A stretch of 64,000 nucleotides of DNA, taken from the NCBI GenBank assembly GCA_934045075.1, contig OW203732.1, positions 17,205,889 through 17,269,888 on the forward strand. Direction: 5' to 3'. Below, piece by piece: positions 43,360 through 53,636 of the stretch. The stretch comes from Yponomeuta sedellus (taxonomy: Eukaryota > Arthropoda > Insecta > Lepidoptera > Yponomeutidae). Numbering within the stretch: the first letter of the stretch is position 1; each line of letters opens with the position of its first letter. The notes under the pieces are model-generated. The model saw only the letters and a program-made list of their open reading frames with translations. It searched no databases and was not told the origin of the DNA. Position numbers and translations under genes: made by a program.

Positions 43360-44125
43360 GTTGTTGTTGATTTAATTGCATAACGGGTACGAAGGGACTG
43401 TCATCGTCACATTGTGACAAAAGTTCCTAAAATAAAAGAGATTGGAAAAAAAAACAATATATAAAAGAATCCTCTATAGTAGCTCTTATCAAAAGAATAT
43501 AAAAATAAATATTGAATAAAATAGATGACTTACCACTGGGAGCCGTTAGCCTACTTTAGTGATAAAATATCATGTATCTCAGTAAGCTATAGTTTCAGAG
43601 ATTTCAACACTTATATTCACTCATTTTACTTGGGAGTCTTAAATACCATAAAATGGTTTGCAGTCGATTTATCGCTTTCTATTCAATATTAGCAGCATCA
43701 AGACTATTCAACACTACTGAGTTCACATAAAATTACAAAAGGAATACAACAATACTGGCAAATAGTGGAGCAGTCGACGGCAGGTTAATCTTTACATTTT
43801 TGCTGCAAAGTCGTCCTTAATGTACCTGATTATAGTGCAAGCATTTTTTATTTTATTGTTTATTGGATAAACAGCTTAATACAAGAGGTATTTTTACAAA
43901 AAAAGATAAATTCGATTTAATCCCAAATAACAGGCTATCATTGATAATTAGAAGAACATTTGGATTTACATAATAATTTTATCATAATGGAATTAACATA
44001 AGTATTCATAACTTTTTTTGAAAAGGATATTGTTGTGAATGTGTTTCTGCTGGAGTTACAAGGAGTCTGCTGCAATGCGTGTCAGACAGACTACCTGTAC
44101 ACCTCTTCTTGTGTGACCCATGAAA
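43360..44125. other. No gene recognised
   Basis: AT-rich spacer with no open frame or repeat that I can name. Confidence 0.5.
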
Positions 44126-44126
44126 T

Positions 44127-44420
44127 GAAATGAAAAGGTTTTATTCAATGTAGCCCAGAAACTGCGGCTTAATGAACGTTACAAGTCAAACTGGATAAGA
44201 TAATATAATAATATCCTTTATTGTACACACCAGAAAATAATTACAGAGACAACAGTTACAAAAGAAGAGGTGCAATTAGCGGCCTTATTGCCGATAGAAA
44301 TTTCTTCCAGGCAACGTTAAATCGGAAAGATTGCAGAAGGAGAAATTGAGACAAGTAGTTGGTGCTCATCGAATATTGATGTACATACGTATACGTAATA
44401 AAATAAACTTACATAGTCGT
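44127..44420 (-). mobile_element. LINE 3' UTR fragments
   Basis: 44130-44195 (atgaaaaggttttattcaat, cggcttaatgaacgttacaa) matches 53785-53850. 44205-44350 (cctttattgtacacaccaga, gcaattagcggccttattgc) resembles 51603-51790. Two different LINE tails lie next to each other. Confidence 0.6.
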
Positions 44421-44496
44421 CCTTAACGTCCTTTATAATACTATTATAAACATACATAAACATTAAGTTATAATAGGAAGCATGATAGGAACTATA

Positions 44497-44662
44497 CTAT
44501 TTTTAATGCACTAACCCGTGCTAAGGACAATTTGAAAAACCTATTTAGAGGCTAAAAATTCCACCCATGCCGGGATTCGAACCCGCGACCTCTGGCTATC
44601 CGTGCCAGCAGAGGTCGCGGGTTCGAATCCCGGCATGGGTGGAATTTTTAGCCTCTAAATAG
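44497..44662. mobile_element. F-family tRNA-like foldback retroposon, copy F5
   Basis: Long left arm with the full tail (ctatttttaatgcactaacc), T-arm half and anticodon arm; the right arm is shorter, ending gcctctaaatag. Exact 15-bp TSD atgataggaactata at 44482-44496 and 44663-44677. The tail end abuts the TSD on the left, so the insertion is minus-oriented. Confidence 0.93.
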
Positions 44663-44689
44663 ATGATAGGAACTATAAATGGGATATAC

Positions 44690-45360
44690 CTACAGACAAA
44701 AATATTTGGAGAGAAAGAATTCTACTACTTTAGATTTAAATATACAAATTTAAACTAGGTGTCAATTTCAAAATCTAGATCGTTTTGGAGAAGAAATGGA
44801 CAAATAAACTCCACACTTAGTCTTTTCAAAGGCCTTAATTAACATAGTTTACATACTTCACCTACCCACGCTAGCTATTTATACCTAAATCTTCTAATGG
44901 AACCCTGACGAACATCTTCCTACCAAATACAAGAAATCGAAATCAGTAGAGACGTTGTAATGTTACGGCTCACTCGACACGTTTATTCAAGCAAAAATCT
45001 ATTTCTGAGGATATTAGTCTGCTATCAAAAAATTATCTATGGAGTCTATGAAGTCACGTCACTGATTGGCAATTGACAACATAAGTCTGCACTGCACCTT
45101 CAGATCAAGTCATTAAGGTTGAAAATTTAATGTATTTGCAACGTCACAGATCCAGCCAGCCATATCGCTGCTGCGAGTGACAGGTGACAGCTGTCAGGCT
45201 TCCCGAGTAAATATAAGTAAACGTAAGCGCGCGTTCGGCAGACATTTTGCAGTTTTATTCTATTTTCTTGTTGTCATTCGACGTAGTGACATAACGGCAG
45301 TATTTTTTAGCTTGCCTGTATTTTTTCCGGCTGCATTTTGTTTGTTATTCTTTGTTAGCA
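44690..45360. other. LINE-tail remnant and spacer; no gene
   Basis: 44745-44860 (aaactaggtgtcaatttcaa, tctagatcgttttggag) continues the 53850-53960 family. 45160-45200 holds close E-box-like sites (caggtg, cagctg) of unknown meaning. Confidence 0.45.
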
Positions 45361-45365
45361 CATAA

Positions 45366-45660
45366 CATAACCTCACGCCTGTATAAACCTAATTAGAGGC
45401 TAAAAATTCCACCCATGCCGGGATTCGAACCCGCGACCTCTGGCTAACCGTGCCAGCCTCTAATTAGGTTTTTAAAGTTGTCCTTAGCACGGGTTAGTGC
45501 ATTAAAAAATATATATATATACTCACGCATGTATCCTAGAGGGGTAGGCAGAGACCAGGGACTGCCACTTGCTATGATCCTGATAGATCACCTTCGTTTC
45601 ATCAACGTTCATACGTCGTTGCATGCACGCATGCCGGTTCTGGGTGCTTTGTTAGTTTTA
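45366..45660 (-). mobile_element. Z-family retroposon interrupted by F6
   Basis: Reverse copy: cataacctcacgcctgtat, then after the F6 insert ctcacgcatgtatcctagag, ggtaggcagagaccagggac, tcatcaacgttcatacgtcg, ttgcatgcacgcatgccggt. Confidence 0.75.
45385..45521. mobile_element. F-family tRNA-like foldback retroposon, copy F6
   Basis: Left arm from aaacctaattagaggctaaa to the anticodon arm; the right arm is only gcctctaattaggtttttaa plus the forward tail ending in an AT run. Both arms share a private taattag variant (others ctaaatag). TSD ctcacgcctgtat/ctcacgcatgtat (45372-45384, 45522-45534), 13 bp with one mismatch. Confidence 0.88.
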
Positions 45661-45923
45661 AAACTATTCTAGTCTGTACATACTGGGAGTCTCCATAAGA
45701 TTGGCAAGTTTTATTGATAGTGCGATTAATTTTTTTTTTAAATTATACTTAGAAAGAGATTTGTTCCAGCAAACTTAAGAGAGTCGGAGAAGCAGTTAAA
45801 AGCGGGTCTATATACGTGTACAAAATATACTATACTACAGAATAACCTACCTAACTACGAAAGAAATAAATAAACTACATAAACTAAAAATAAATACATA
45901 AATATATAGCTCAATGTTATGAC

Positions 45924-46415
45924 TTATGACAGAGATAGATAATGCTCTTTTAACCGCTTCTTAAATGTACCAAGAGTGGGACTAGTGCATATCTTTTGTG
46001 GCAGCGCGTTCCATAGCCTGACCGAATGGACCGTGAAGAAGTCACCGTAAGCGCCACTATTATGAGCAGGGATTATAAGAAGGTGAGAGTTGGCAGGTCT
46101 AATTGGCCTTTCCCCAGAGTGTAGGTACTGAAACCTTTCTCTGAGGTAGGCGGGGGATGAGGGATTGTTGAGTGTTTTATATAATAATGATAGTACATGT
46201 ACATTCCGGCGAAGTCGAATTGGGAGCCATTTTAACTCATGACGGAAACGAGACACATGATCAAATTTGCGTAATCCGTATATGAAACGGATACCCAAAT
46301 TTTGTGATCGTTCGAGTTTGTCTAGCAGCTCCTCATTGGGTCCTCGCATTTTTCTGTAGAAAAAAGATATAATCACATACGAAAGGTACCTACCGCCAAT
46401 ACATTGTGTACACAA
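45924..46415 (-). CDS. Non-LTR reverse transcriptase C-terminus (5'-truncated LINE)
   Basis: 163 codons in one frame to a stop at 45924. From about residue 19 it follows the conserved C-terminal region of CR1/L2/Jockey-type LINE proteins: LLDKLERSQNLGIRFIYGL, FRHELKWLPIRLRRNVH, then AYLRERFQYL, RPANSHLLIIPAHNSGAYG, and the closing SVRLWNALPQKI...TFKKRLKEHYLS. The first 18 residues are probably read from flanking DNA, so the true truncation is near 46365. It is followed (45924 down to about 45840) by an AT-rich 3' UTR. Open but a fragment: no catalytic motifs remain. Clade not resolved. Confidence 0.85.
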   Translation of the reverse strand: MCTQCIGGRYLSYVIISFFYRKMRGPNEELLDKLERSQNLGIRFIYGLRKFDHVSRFRHELKWLPIRLRRNVHVLSLLYKTLNNPSSPAYLRERFQYLHSGERPIRPANSHLLIIPAHNSGAYGDFFTVHSVRLWNALPQKICTSPTLGTFKKRLKEHYLSLS

Positions 46416-46419
46416 TATC

Positions 46420-46825
46420 GTTTCTCAAGCGACCCCCTCAAATCTGTCTACTTCAGTTACCACTACATACTCAATTCAAGCCACTTCACAATGCTTGTCA
46501 CTTGCTAAGAAAAATATGACAAATCATACACGAACTAGGCATATCAGGACAATTGAAAAAACGTTCCTTGCGTAGGGAGGTGGATGTGTTTATATTCACA
46601 TGCTGCATTGAAAATTTCTCCAACCCCCTCTCAAGAATCTTGGATAGAGATATAATGAAGTACAAAGCACATAGTCACTAGTTCACAGGCGGTTAGCGGA
46701 TAATCTATGAAATGTCAAATTACAAATCTGCTTTTCATTTTATGTCCTGCTGCAAGGCACCGATCCATGTTCCTCTGTGGATTACCTAAATGATTTTAGT
46801 AGAAACCTGATAAAGTTATCCAAGG
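46420..46825. other. No gene recognised
   Basis: AT-rich spacer without recognisable elements. Confidence 0.5.
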
Positions 46826-46829
46826 TGAA

Positions 46830-47050
46830 TTTTAAAAACCTGTTTAAAGGCTAAAAGTTCCACCCATGCCGGGATTCGAACCCGCGACCTCTGGCTACCC
46901 GTGTCAGCGCTCTTTCCAACTGAGCTAATGGGCAACTCACCGGCATCAGTAAAATTTCGAACCTATTTACACTATTCTCTGTATTACGTACAGGCAGCGA
47001 CATCTGGCTGAAGTAAATTGCATCACTTACGGCCCCGAGTACCTACCTAT
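46830..47050 (-). mobile_element. F-family tRNA-like retroposon, copy F7 (single unit)
   Basis: One reverse unit: aaacctgtttaaaggctaaa, cacccatgccgggattcgaa, gctctttccaactgagctaa, then the spacer (ctctgtattacgtacaggca, gcgacatctggctgaagtaa). No tail copy and no clear TSD; more diverged than the others. Confidence 0.75.
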
Positions 47051-47104
47051 TTAAGTAACTTCTTTAAGTTACTGTATAACTGTATAACTTTACTGTGTAA
47101 GTTA

Positions 47105-47335
47105 TCGCCAGAGGCCTTATGGGCAGCTTGATAACTTAGACAGTGCGGCCTGCAATTGTCTTACAATCCTCCACCAACGCGGCCTCGGGCCCCGTGGTGG
47201 AGTATGGCCTAACCTTCCTGCGATGCAGGAAGAGAATCGTGCCCCAGCAGTGGGGACATACAAGGGTTGATAACGATATGAAATACACGCCTGTATCCCA
47301 GAGAGGTAGGCAGAGACCAGGGACTGCCACTCAAA
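47105..47335. mobile_element. 5S-derived SINE 3' part (+) next to a Z fragment (-)
   Basis: 47108-47275: aggccttatgggcagcttga, tcctccaccaacgcggcctc, cccagcagtggggacataca, agggttgataac. 47283-47335: acacgcctgtatcccagaga, ggtaggcagagaccagggac, Z family in reverse. Confidence 0.75.
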
Positions 47336-47482
47336 TCAGGAACAGAAATCAAGAATAAACTTAATAATTTTCTAGCCTAACATCTCGTCACTTGGATACC
47401 TTGCACCAAACCAACCCATTTGAGCCACTATGCGAATTTGTCATTGGAGAAAAATAGTCAGCACCTGCAAATAAATGCGTGG

Positions 47483-47560
47483 GGGCCCCTCTAGAGGGGC
47501 GCCTTTCCCCGAGGGTCCCGCAGGGGTCCTTTGAAGTGCGCTTATATAAGTACCGCGACT
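47483..47560 (+). promoter_or_regulatory. Palindrome and TATA-like motif, possible LTR or promoter remnant
   Basis: A perfect 16-bp palindrome gcccctctagaggggc (47485-47500) is followed by a GC-rich stretch and then cttatataagtaccgc at about 47541. The TATA-like box with GC-rich flanks in AT-rich DNA resembles a retroelement promoter. No matching second LTR found in the window. Confidence 0.3.
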
Positions 47561-47672
47561 TGAGGGCGATAGCAGACAGCACCATTACTCGCACACATGT
47601 TTTGTTTGGTTCTTTTTTGGGGATTACTATGAAACTTTGGACCAAAACACACATAAGCATAAGCAGCCTGTA

Positions 47673-47912
47673 GTCTATTTGCCCTTACCTGTCCATTTTA
47701 GTAAACAAGATTCTACCGGTAAAGTAGTCTTTTTAGTCCAAAACTGTAGTACTCCCATAAATGAAGTAGCCTGTGACACTATTTTAGATAACACGCTGCC
47801 AATTTTATAAAGTTCATGAACCTGCGAGAAAATATCTAATTTTAACTTTAAAAGTCAATTTTAAAGTTAGAAGATTGTGTACTAAATTGTGCAAGTAAGG
47901 ATAAATAGACAG
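47673..47912. mobile_element. C-family MITE, copy 2
   Basis: About 240 bp between TA (47671-47672) and TA (47913-47914). gtctatttgcccttacctgt on the left mirrors caagtaaggataaatagac on the right. The interior matches copy 1 (tagtccaaaactg, ataaatgaagta, ttttagataacacg). Confidence 0.75.
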
Positions 47913-48266
47913 TATTTATACAACTTGCGAAGGGTAAAACGGAAAGAGAAAATAACGAAAGCTGACCACACCACCACGTGGGACTAAAGCTGGAAAGAGA
48001 GAGAGCCTATAAAGAGAGCGTGCATTAAATACCAAATGTAAGACAAAACGCTTCGAGAAAAGGTAGGTAGTGCCTCGCTTGTGTTGTCAAGGGCACAAAC
48101 TGTAAACTCAAATAAGACTGAAATGGGAGTGGGTAACCAAATAACAATACTAAATTACCCTCATTATAAACAAGACTAAGTTCTTTTTGCTAACAAGACT
48201 AACTTAATCTTATTACTTGGTTAACCCCATTTTAGAGGTAAATAAATATGGACAATCTATCTATAT

Positions 48267-48649
48267 TTAAAAACTTATTTAGAGGCTAAAAATTTCACCC
48301 ATGCCGGGATTCGAACCCGCAACCTCTGGCTATCCGTGCCAGCGCTCTACCAATTGAGCCAATGGGCGACTCACCGGCATCAGTGAAATTTCGAACCTCT
48401 TTACACTATTCTCTGTATTACGCACAGGCAGCGACATCTGGCTTAAGCAAATTGCATCACTTACAGCCCCGACTACCTACTTTGCAGTTAGGTTTTACAT
48501 CGGAACGATATCACTGTACCAACATGATTATACTATTTTTATTTTTAATGCACTAACCCGTGCTAAAGACAAATTTAAAAACTTATTTAGAGGCTAAAAA
48601 TTGCACCCATGCCGGGATTCGAACCCGCAATTAAAAATAAAAATAGTAT
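48267..48649. mobile_element. F-family tRNA-like retroposon, copy F8
   Basis: A reverse-oriented unit, spacer, tail and second partial unit, then at gaacccgcaa an abrupt switch to only 19 bp of forward tail (ttaaaaataaaaatagtat). Exact 13-bp TSD aatctatctatat (48254-48266, 48650-48662). The forward tail next to the TSD marks the 3' end of the insertion, so most of the body is inverted relative to it. Confidence 0.92.
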
Positions 48650-48662
48650 AATCTATCTATAT

Positions 48663-48748
48663 ACTCGACGATGGTAGTGAAAATGTAATTACCTTAGTTG
48701 CCGACGTTTACCTTATACATAATCCAGATTAGACCCGTTTAATTAACT
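48663..48748. mobile_element. A-family element, short copy
   Basis: aatgtaattaccttagttgc, cgacgttta, then taatccagattagacccgtt, taatt. Most of the centre is lost. Confidence 0.55.
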
Positions 48749-48759
48749 ATGATAATCAA

Positions 48760-49615
48760 GTGTTCACGTATTAAAATTCTCCGTTCAGAAAACAGCACCT
48801 CGACTAATCTGCTTTTTTAGCTTTCGGGATTGATCCACGGTCTTTTTATTAAAACAGTAAAAACTCAACGCATTATAGTTAAGTTAAGCTGCTCCTGTCC
48901 CTTATGCGAAAACTTTTGCGATGCCCAAACTCGGTTTATTTTAAGTCCAGTCCATTTGGAACGCTATAACAAGATTTTATTGTTTACGTTTTGCTATAGC
49001 TGTGTAATGAATGAACTGTAAAAATGGGACTTATTCCCTTTTTTAATTTAGCGGTGTTGGAGCCATGATTGCCACAGAGAGGTGAATTTCATAAAAAAAA
49101 TCCTCAGGCTCAAAAAAACCTCTTATTTATTTTTTAGTTCAATCTCACCTATTTGTTCAATTTAATTCAAATTAATTCAAATATTTTTGTTAATTATAAA
49201 AACTAACTGCCTTATTTATAGAAACACAATTCCTCTAAAACACGCCTATATTTTATCTGTGATTACATATTTTCTTGTGAAATCTCCACCACAGACTATT
49301 TTAGTCAACGTTTTTGAAGTGCATAAGGAACTGTGTTTTTTATAAATAACACCAAATATGTTTCCTTAAAAACGTCAAAGTTGTTAGTTTCACAATTAAT
49401 AGATTATGCGGTGAAGAACGTAACAAAAACAGTCCACATGTATTATTTTCAGAAAAAGAATACTTATTGACTCACAAAACTTCGAACTCATTCGAATTTT
49501 AATTTATGTACTTGGAATATCTTCCCTATCTAAACCTGAGTACTCAGTGATGAGTATTTGAAATGAGAATGAGATGATATGTGACCAGCCCATGGCCGCC
49601 ACATTTTTTAATGTA
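48760..49615. other. No gene recognised
   Basis: AT-rich spacer. A 63-codon frame (48830-49021) has no motif. Confidence 0.5.
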
Positions 49616-49619
49616 CGCG

Positions 49620-49728
49620 ATATCATCCCTTTGTTTGTCCCCACTGCTGGGGCACGGCTCTCTTTCTGCACCGCAGGAAGGTTAGGCTATACTCCACCTC
49701 GAGGGCCAAGCCCATGGTGGAGTATTTG
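49620..49728 (-). mobile_element. 5S-derived SINE, 3' tail
   Basis: tgtccccactgctggggcac, caggaaggttaggctatact, ccacctcgagggccaagccc, then tggtggagtat. Confidence 0.7.
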
Positions 49729-49734
49729 GAGTAA

Positions 49735-50450
49735 ATGTGAAGTTCAGGAAAAGCTCGGGAAAAACTGATTCCTGAACTATTTATAATATTATGTAAGTTC
49801 TTGTACGAAACTCTTCATGGGCGAGTCCAACTCAAATTTGTCCGGCTTTTTTTAGAAAGGGAAAGAACCTTTTAGATGGCCCATGATTAATTATGTCAGG
49901 ATCTGGAACCTTATTAGGCGCACCAAATCCTATCGGAATCCTTACGTTTGCGATAGCAATTATTATAAAACTTTACACTTAGACGATGGGAATCATTCAG
50001 GATGTGTGTGTAATACAGGGATATATTATACGTAAGATCCACGAGAACGTGTTTTTTATTCATATATTTTATTTCCTTACTGCACTAATGTACAAGCGCT
50101 TGCTTAATGTGAGAAGCATTCTCTTCCACCAAACCTTTGGTGCTTTTTCTTGAAGTCGTTGTTTTTATATAATTTTATTTAAAATAGAAGTATTATTACT
50201 ATTGCACAGTAGTTATAGTGCGGTATCTAAAACGAGCTGTAAACCGGCCCTAAAACAGTACCGGAACCTACAAACATCGACTAATGGGATTCAGAAGCGA
50301 ACTGGTACCATAACTTCACCCCCTGAGGTATTTGAATCTATTTTCATTAGCTGCACGGCGGCGCCCGCACAACTTTCTTGCGGCGCTCGGCGGGTGATTG
50401 GCCGATCTAATATCAATTACCGGAACTTTTGCTCTGGTTATCGACGATTG
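49735..50450. other. No gene recognised
   Basis: AT-rich spacer leading into the satellite. A short repeat-like stretch cgaactcaaatttgtccggc near 49825 is unassigned. Confidence 0.45.
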
Positions 50451-50454
50451 ATTA

Positions 50455-51597
50455 TAATTTAATTACAAGCGAGCTACTGCGGTACGCTGAAGCTGTAGCT
50501 ACTCGCGATCGAGGGGAACTATACTATACTGCGGTCGTAGTAATTGGACTTTCAAAAACATGTTCGGTTTCGCGGGCTATATCCCAGTCCCACACCGTAA
50601 GTTCCACAAGCTATGAGGCCGCCTTCGCCGGATCAGGATCACATCAAAATTTAATTAAAAATGTGCTACTGCGTTACGCTATGGATCTAGCTACTCGCGA
50701 TAGTGGCAAAGTATGCAATAATCGGGGCGAACTATATTGCGGTCATTGTTATTGGACATTAAATAACCAGTTGGGTTTCGCGAGTCACATTCCAGTCCCA
50801 CACCGTAAGTCCCACAACCTATGAGGTCGTCGTCGTCGGATCACGATGGGGAGAAAATTTCGTTACTCTTTGGCTCTAGCTACTCGCGATCGTGGCAAAC
50901 TATGCAACGATCGTGGCGAACTATACTGCGGTCACTGTAATCGGACATTAAAGAACCAGTTGGGTTTCGGGAGTCAGATCGCACTCCCACACCGTAAGTC
51001 CCACAGCCTATGAGGTCGTCGTCGTCGGATCACGGTGGAGAGAAAATCATAATTTATTTACAAAAGGGCTACTGCAATACTCTGTGGCTCTAGTTACTCG
51101 CGATCGTGGCAAACTATGCAACGATCGTGGCGAACTTAATGCGGTCGTAGTAATCCGACTTTCACAAACCAGCGGGGTTTCGAGGGCCACATGCCGGTCC
51201 CACATCGTAAGTTCCACAACCTATGAGGTTGTCGCCGTCCGATCGCGATGAGGAGGTCATCGTTATTTAATTACAAGCTGTAATTACGCTGTGACCCTAG
51301 CTACTAGCGATTTGTCGCGAACTATACAATGATCGTCGCGTACTATACTGTGGCCGTTGTAATAAAATTTAAATAAAAAGCTGGGTTTCGCGAATCACAT
51401 CTCGGTCCCACGCCGTAAGTCCCGCAACCTATGAGGTCGCCTTCGCCGGATCACAATGAGGAGGGTATAGTAGTTTAATTAGAAGCGGGCTACCGCGTTA
51501 CGCTGGGGCTCTAGGTACTCGCAATCGTGGAAAACTGTGCAGCGATCGAGGCGAACTATACTGTGGTGATTGTAATCGGGCGAACCCGGCCCGCATG
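50455..51597. repeat. Diverged satellite, 5.5 units of 189-213 bp
   Basis: The anchor ctatgagg recurs at 50611, 50819, 51008, 51221 and 51429. Each unit has the same order: gctac-gc-ttacgct, agctactcgcgatcgtggca, aactatgcaacgatcgtggc, gaactatactgcggtc, gtttcgcgagtcaca, cacaccgtaagtcccacaac, ctatgaggtcg and a gtcgtc-ggatca block. Neighbouring units differ at many sites, so the array is old. The GTAAGT hexamer is kept in all five complete units. A 131-codon frame (50429-50824) does not persist across units, so coding is unlikely. Confidence 0.88.
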
Positions 51598-51602
51598 CAT
51601 GT

Positions 51603-51800
51603 AGAGATAGATAGAGAACACTTTATTGTACATAAAAAAGGAAATCACACAGATATTTCTTAACCTAAGAGTATAGACGGCGGCCTTATCACTAAAAGTG
51701 ATCTCCTACAAACAACCTTTAGATGGACTGGAGCAATATATTGCAGAAGGAAGTAGATGCACAAATAAATCAAAATATTTCAGATACATTTGAATAAAAT
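51603..51800 (-). mobile_element. LINE 3' UTR, reverse
   Basis: agatagatagagaacacttt, attgtacataaaaaaggaaa, cggcggccttatcactaaaa, gtgatctcctacaaacaacc, atggactggagcaatatatt. It directly abuts the satellite. The forward counterpart is at 58150-58330. Confidence 0.7.
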
Positions 51801-51909
51801 ATGCTTAATTAAGAAAATAATTATATTAACCCTAAATAGATACATACAAATCATGATTTACTAACATAAATAGAAAGTGATATGATAATATATCATTATC
51901 ATTTACATT

Positions 51910-52025
51910 GTCGTTCATTATTCGTGGGGACCCATTACGTCCCCACCCAGGGGAACTGGTCTCTTCCCTTAGGAAGGTATAGGCCATACTTCACCACGGG
52001 GGCCAAGTCCGGTTTGGTATTTAAA
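51910..52025 (-). mobile_element. 5S-derived SINE, 3' tail
   Basis: cgtccccacccaggggaact, ggtctcttcccttaggaagg, ccatacttcaccacgggggc, aagtccggtttggtat. Confidence 0.75.
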
Positions 52026-52139
52026 AAAATATATATTTTGTATAAATACATACATTTATAGGCATAACAATATATGTAGAGGACATAAATAAAAAGTCGC
52101 ATGTAGCGACTAATGCCTATTGATAAAGCGGAAAATGGT

Positions 52140-52215
52140 GGTCAGGATCGTGGCAAGTGGCAAATCCTGGTCTGGGCGTACTCCTCTGAAATACAGGCGT
52201 GAGTTTATGTGATGT
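52140..52215 (+). mobile_element. Z-family retroposon tail
   Basis: gtcaggatcgtggcaagtgg, caaatcctggtctgggcgta, ctcctctgaaatacaggcgt, gagtttatg; no TATG expansion. Confidence 0.65.
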
Positions 52216-52261
52216 AATTTAATTGTTTGAATGTAATAACTGTGTGATAGTTATCATAGCA

Positions 52262-52545
52262 TAGTTATATATTAAACGGGTCTAATCGCGTTAGTAGGCT
52301 GGCCATATCTCGCGAAGAACCGACAATCGTTGGAGTAAACGTGTTCTTGAGTGGAGACCGCGACTCGGCAAACGTAGTGTAGGACGCCCTCCGACCAGGT
52401 GGGATGAAGGCTGAAGACAGGGCGCCATGGCGCTCATTAGGGGAGGGCTATGTCCAGCAGTGGACTACATAATATAGCCTGAAGAAGAAGAAGAATCGCG
52501 ATAATTTAATATATAACTATGTATGAGTATCGCGAGTCTTTAAGA
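52262..52545. mobile_element. A-family element split by an RTE-like LINE end
   Basis: Left piece 52262-52288 (agttatatattaaacgggtc, taatcgcg); right piece from 52494 (tcgcgataatttaatatata, actatgtatgagtatcgcga). The intervening LINE end is flanked by aatcgcg on both sides (52282-52288, 52493-52499). Confidence 0.75.
52289..52493 (+). mobile_element. RTE-like LINE 3' end, 5'-truncated
   Basis: Includes the C-terminal coding relic: conceptual reading across shifts gives GWPYLARR..NR.SKRVLEW.P-like and GRPPTRW-like sequence, typical of the end of lepidopteran RTE-type LINE proteins. The tail gcgctcattaggggagggct, atgtccagcagtggactaca and a GAA run follow. Broken by stops. Confidence 0.7.
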
Positions 52546-52729
52546 AATTGTCATTATAGCTCCTTTATTTAGTAGAATAGAGCCGAAAGTAGAATCAATC
52601 GGCATTTACCAGGTAAGCACACAACATCGTAGACCCCGTCTTTGCTCACCATCAGGCGTGACTGGGGTCAAATATAACCTGTCTTACTTAAAAAAGATCT
52701 CATAGTTCTGTCAGTTCTGTGGTCAGTTC

Positions 52730-52855
52730 TTGAATCGCTATCCGTTTCCTCGACGTTGCAATTGCACCCGTGACCACGACAACTGTTGAAGCGACAACAT
52801 TGCCGAAATCTGAATTGAGGTAATTACATTTTACATAATAGGTAAGTTTATTGCA
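52730..52855. mobile_element. A-family element, right-half fragment
   Basis: tgaccacgacaactgttgaa, aacattgccgaaatctgaat, tgaggtaattacattttaca. Diverged. Confidence 0.55.
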
Positions 52856-53046
52856 AAATAAACTTACCTATTAATGAGTAGGTTGCAGAGTAAACATTTA
52901 TTTATTCAATTTATTAGGTGTACGAAACCGATCACAACTATTACAAAATTTAATTATAAGTGGATCTATTCTATAATACATGCAAAGTTCTAGTCTCAAG
53001 CAAGCCATAATGTAATTTCGAGTATCTTCATAAAGTATAACATTTT

Positions 53047-53121
53047 TAAAAACCTATTTAGAGGCTAAAAATTATAAAATTAATCCTTAGCACGGGTTAG
53101 TGCATTAAAATAAAAATAGTA
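53047..53121. mobile_element. F-family mini-insertion, copy F9 (75 bp)
   Basis: Only the two outer parts remain: taaaaacctatttagaggct (reverse) joined near ataaaattaa to ccttagcacgggttagtgca and the forward tail. Exact 16-bp TSD taaagtataacatttt (53031-53046, 53122-53137). No tRNA-like sequence is left, yet it has a full-length TSD. Confidence 0.9.
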
Positions 53122-53636
53122 TAAAGTATAACATTTTAAGCATAAACATACAAACTACACAACTGTGTAAGTTCAAGATTTCTGCTATTTTCTCTGTAAA
53201 AACGCCACTTCGAATACAGTTTCGTGAAGGATTTTTTTGTAAACATCTGTTAATGGCTAAGTTGTTTGTAGTGGCTAAGTAGTTAGGTAGTCGATAAATA
53301 AATCATGGTACGCAATGTAGAGTTCTCAATCAAATCTTGATTATCAATAAAGTAAAGCCTGATGATATCGTACAACCTTATACTTACCAGTCCTATCGAC
53401 AAATTGTATCTATTGCTTGTTAAGTAAAACATTTTCTTTGGATAAGGATAATTATGATGTTTCAATTACTAGCTAGGTACACAGGTAGTGATTATATTGA
53501 TGCGTGCTTAGCATGATCAGTGTAATAAGCACAGACATATTCATTAATGATAATAACTTCCATACAATGCTGTCACCTGTCATGGTCCCAGATTAGGATG
53601 CCCTGATGATGAAATAATGAATGAATGATAAATGAT

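Noticed and set aside
50429..50824. 131-codon ORF as an exon
   Set aside because: Lies in the satellite; the frame is lost in neighbouring units.
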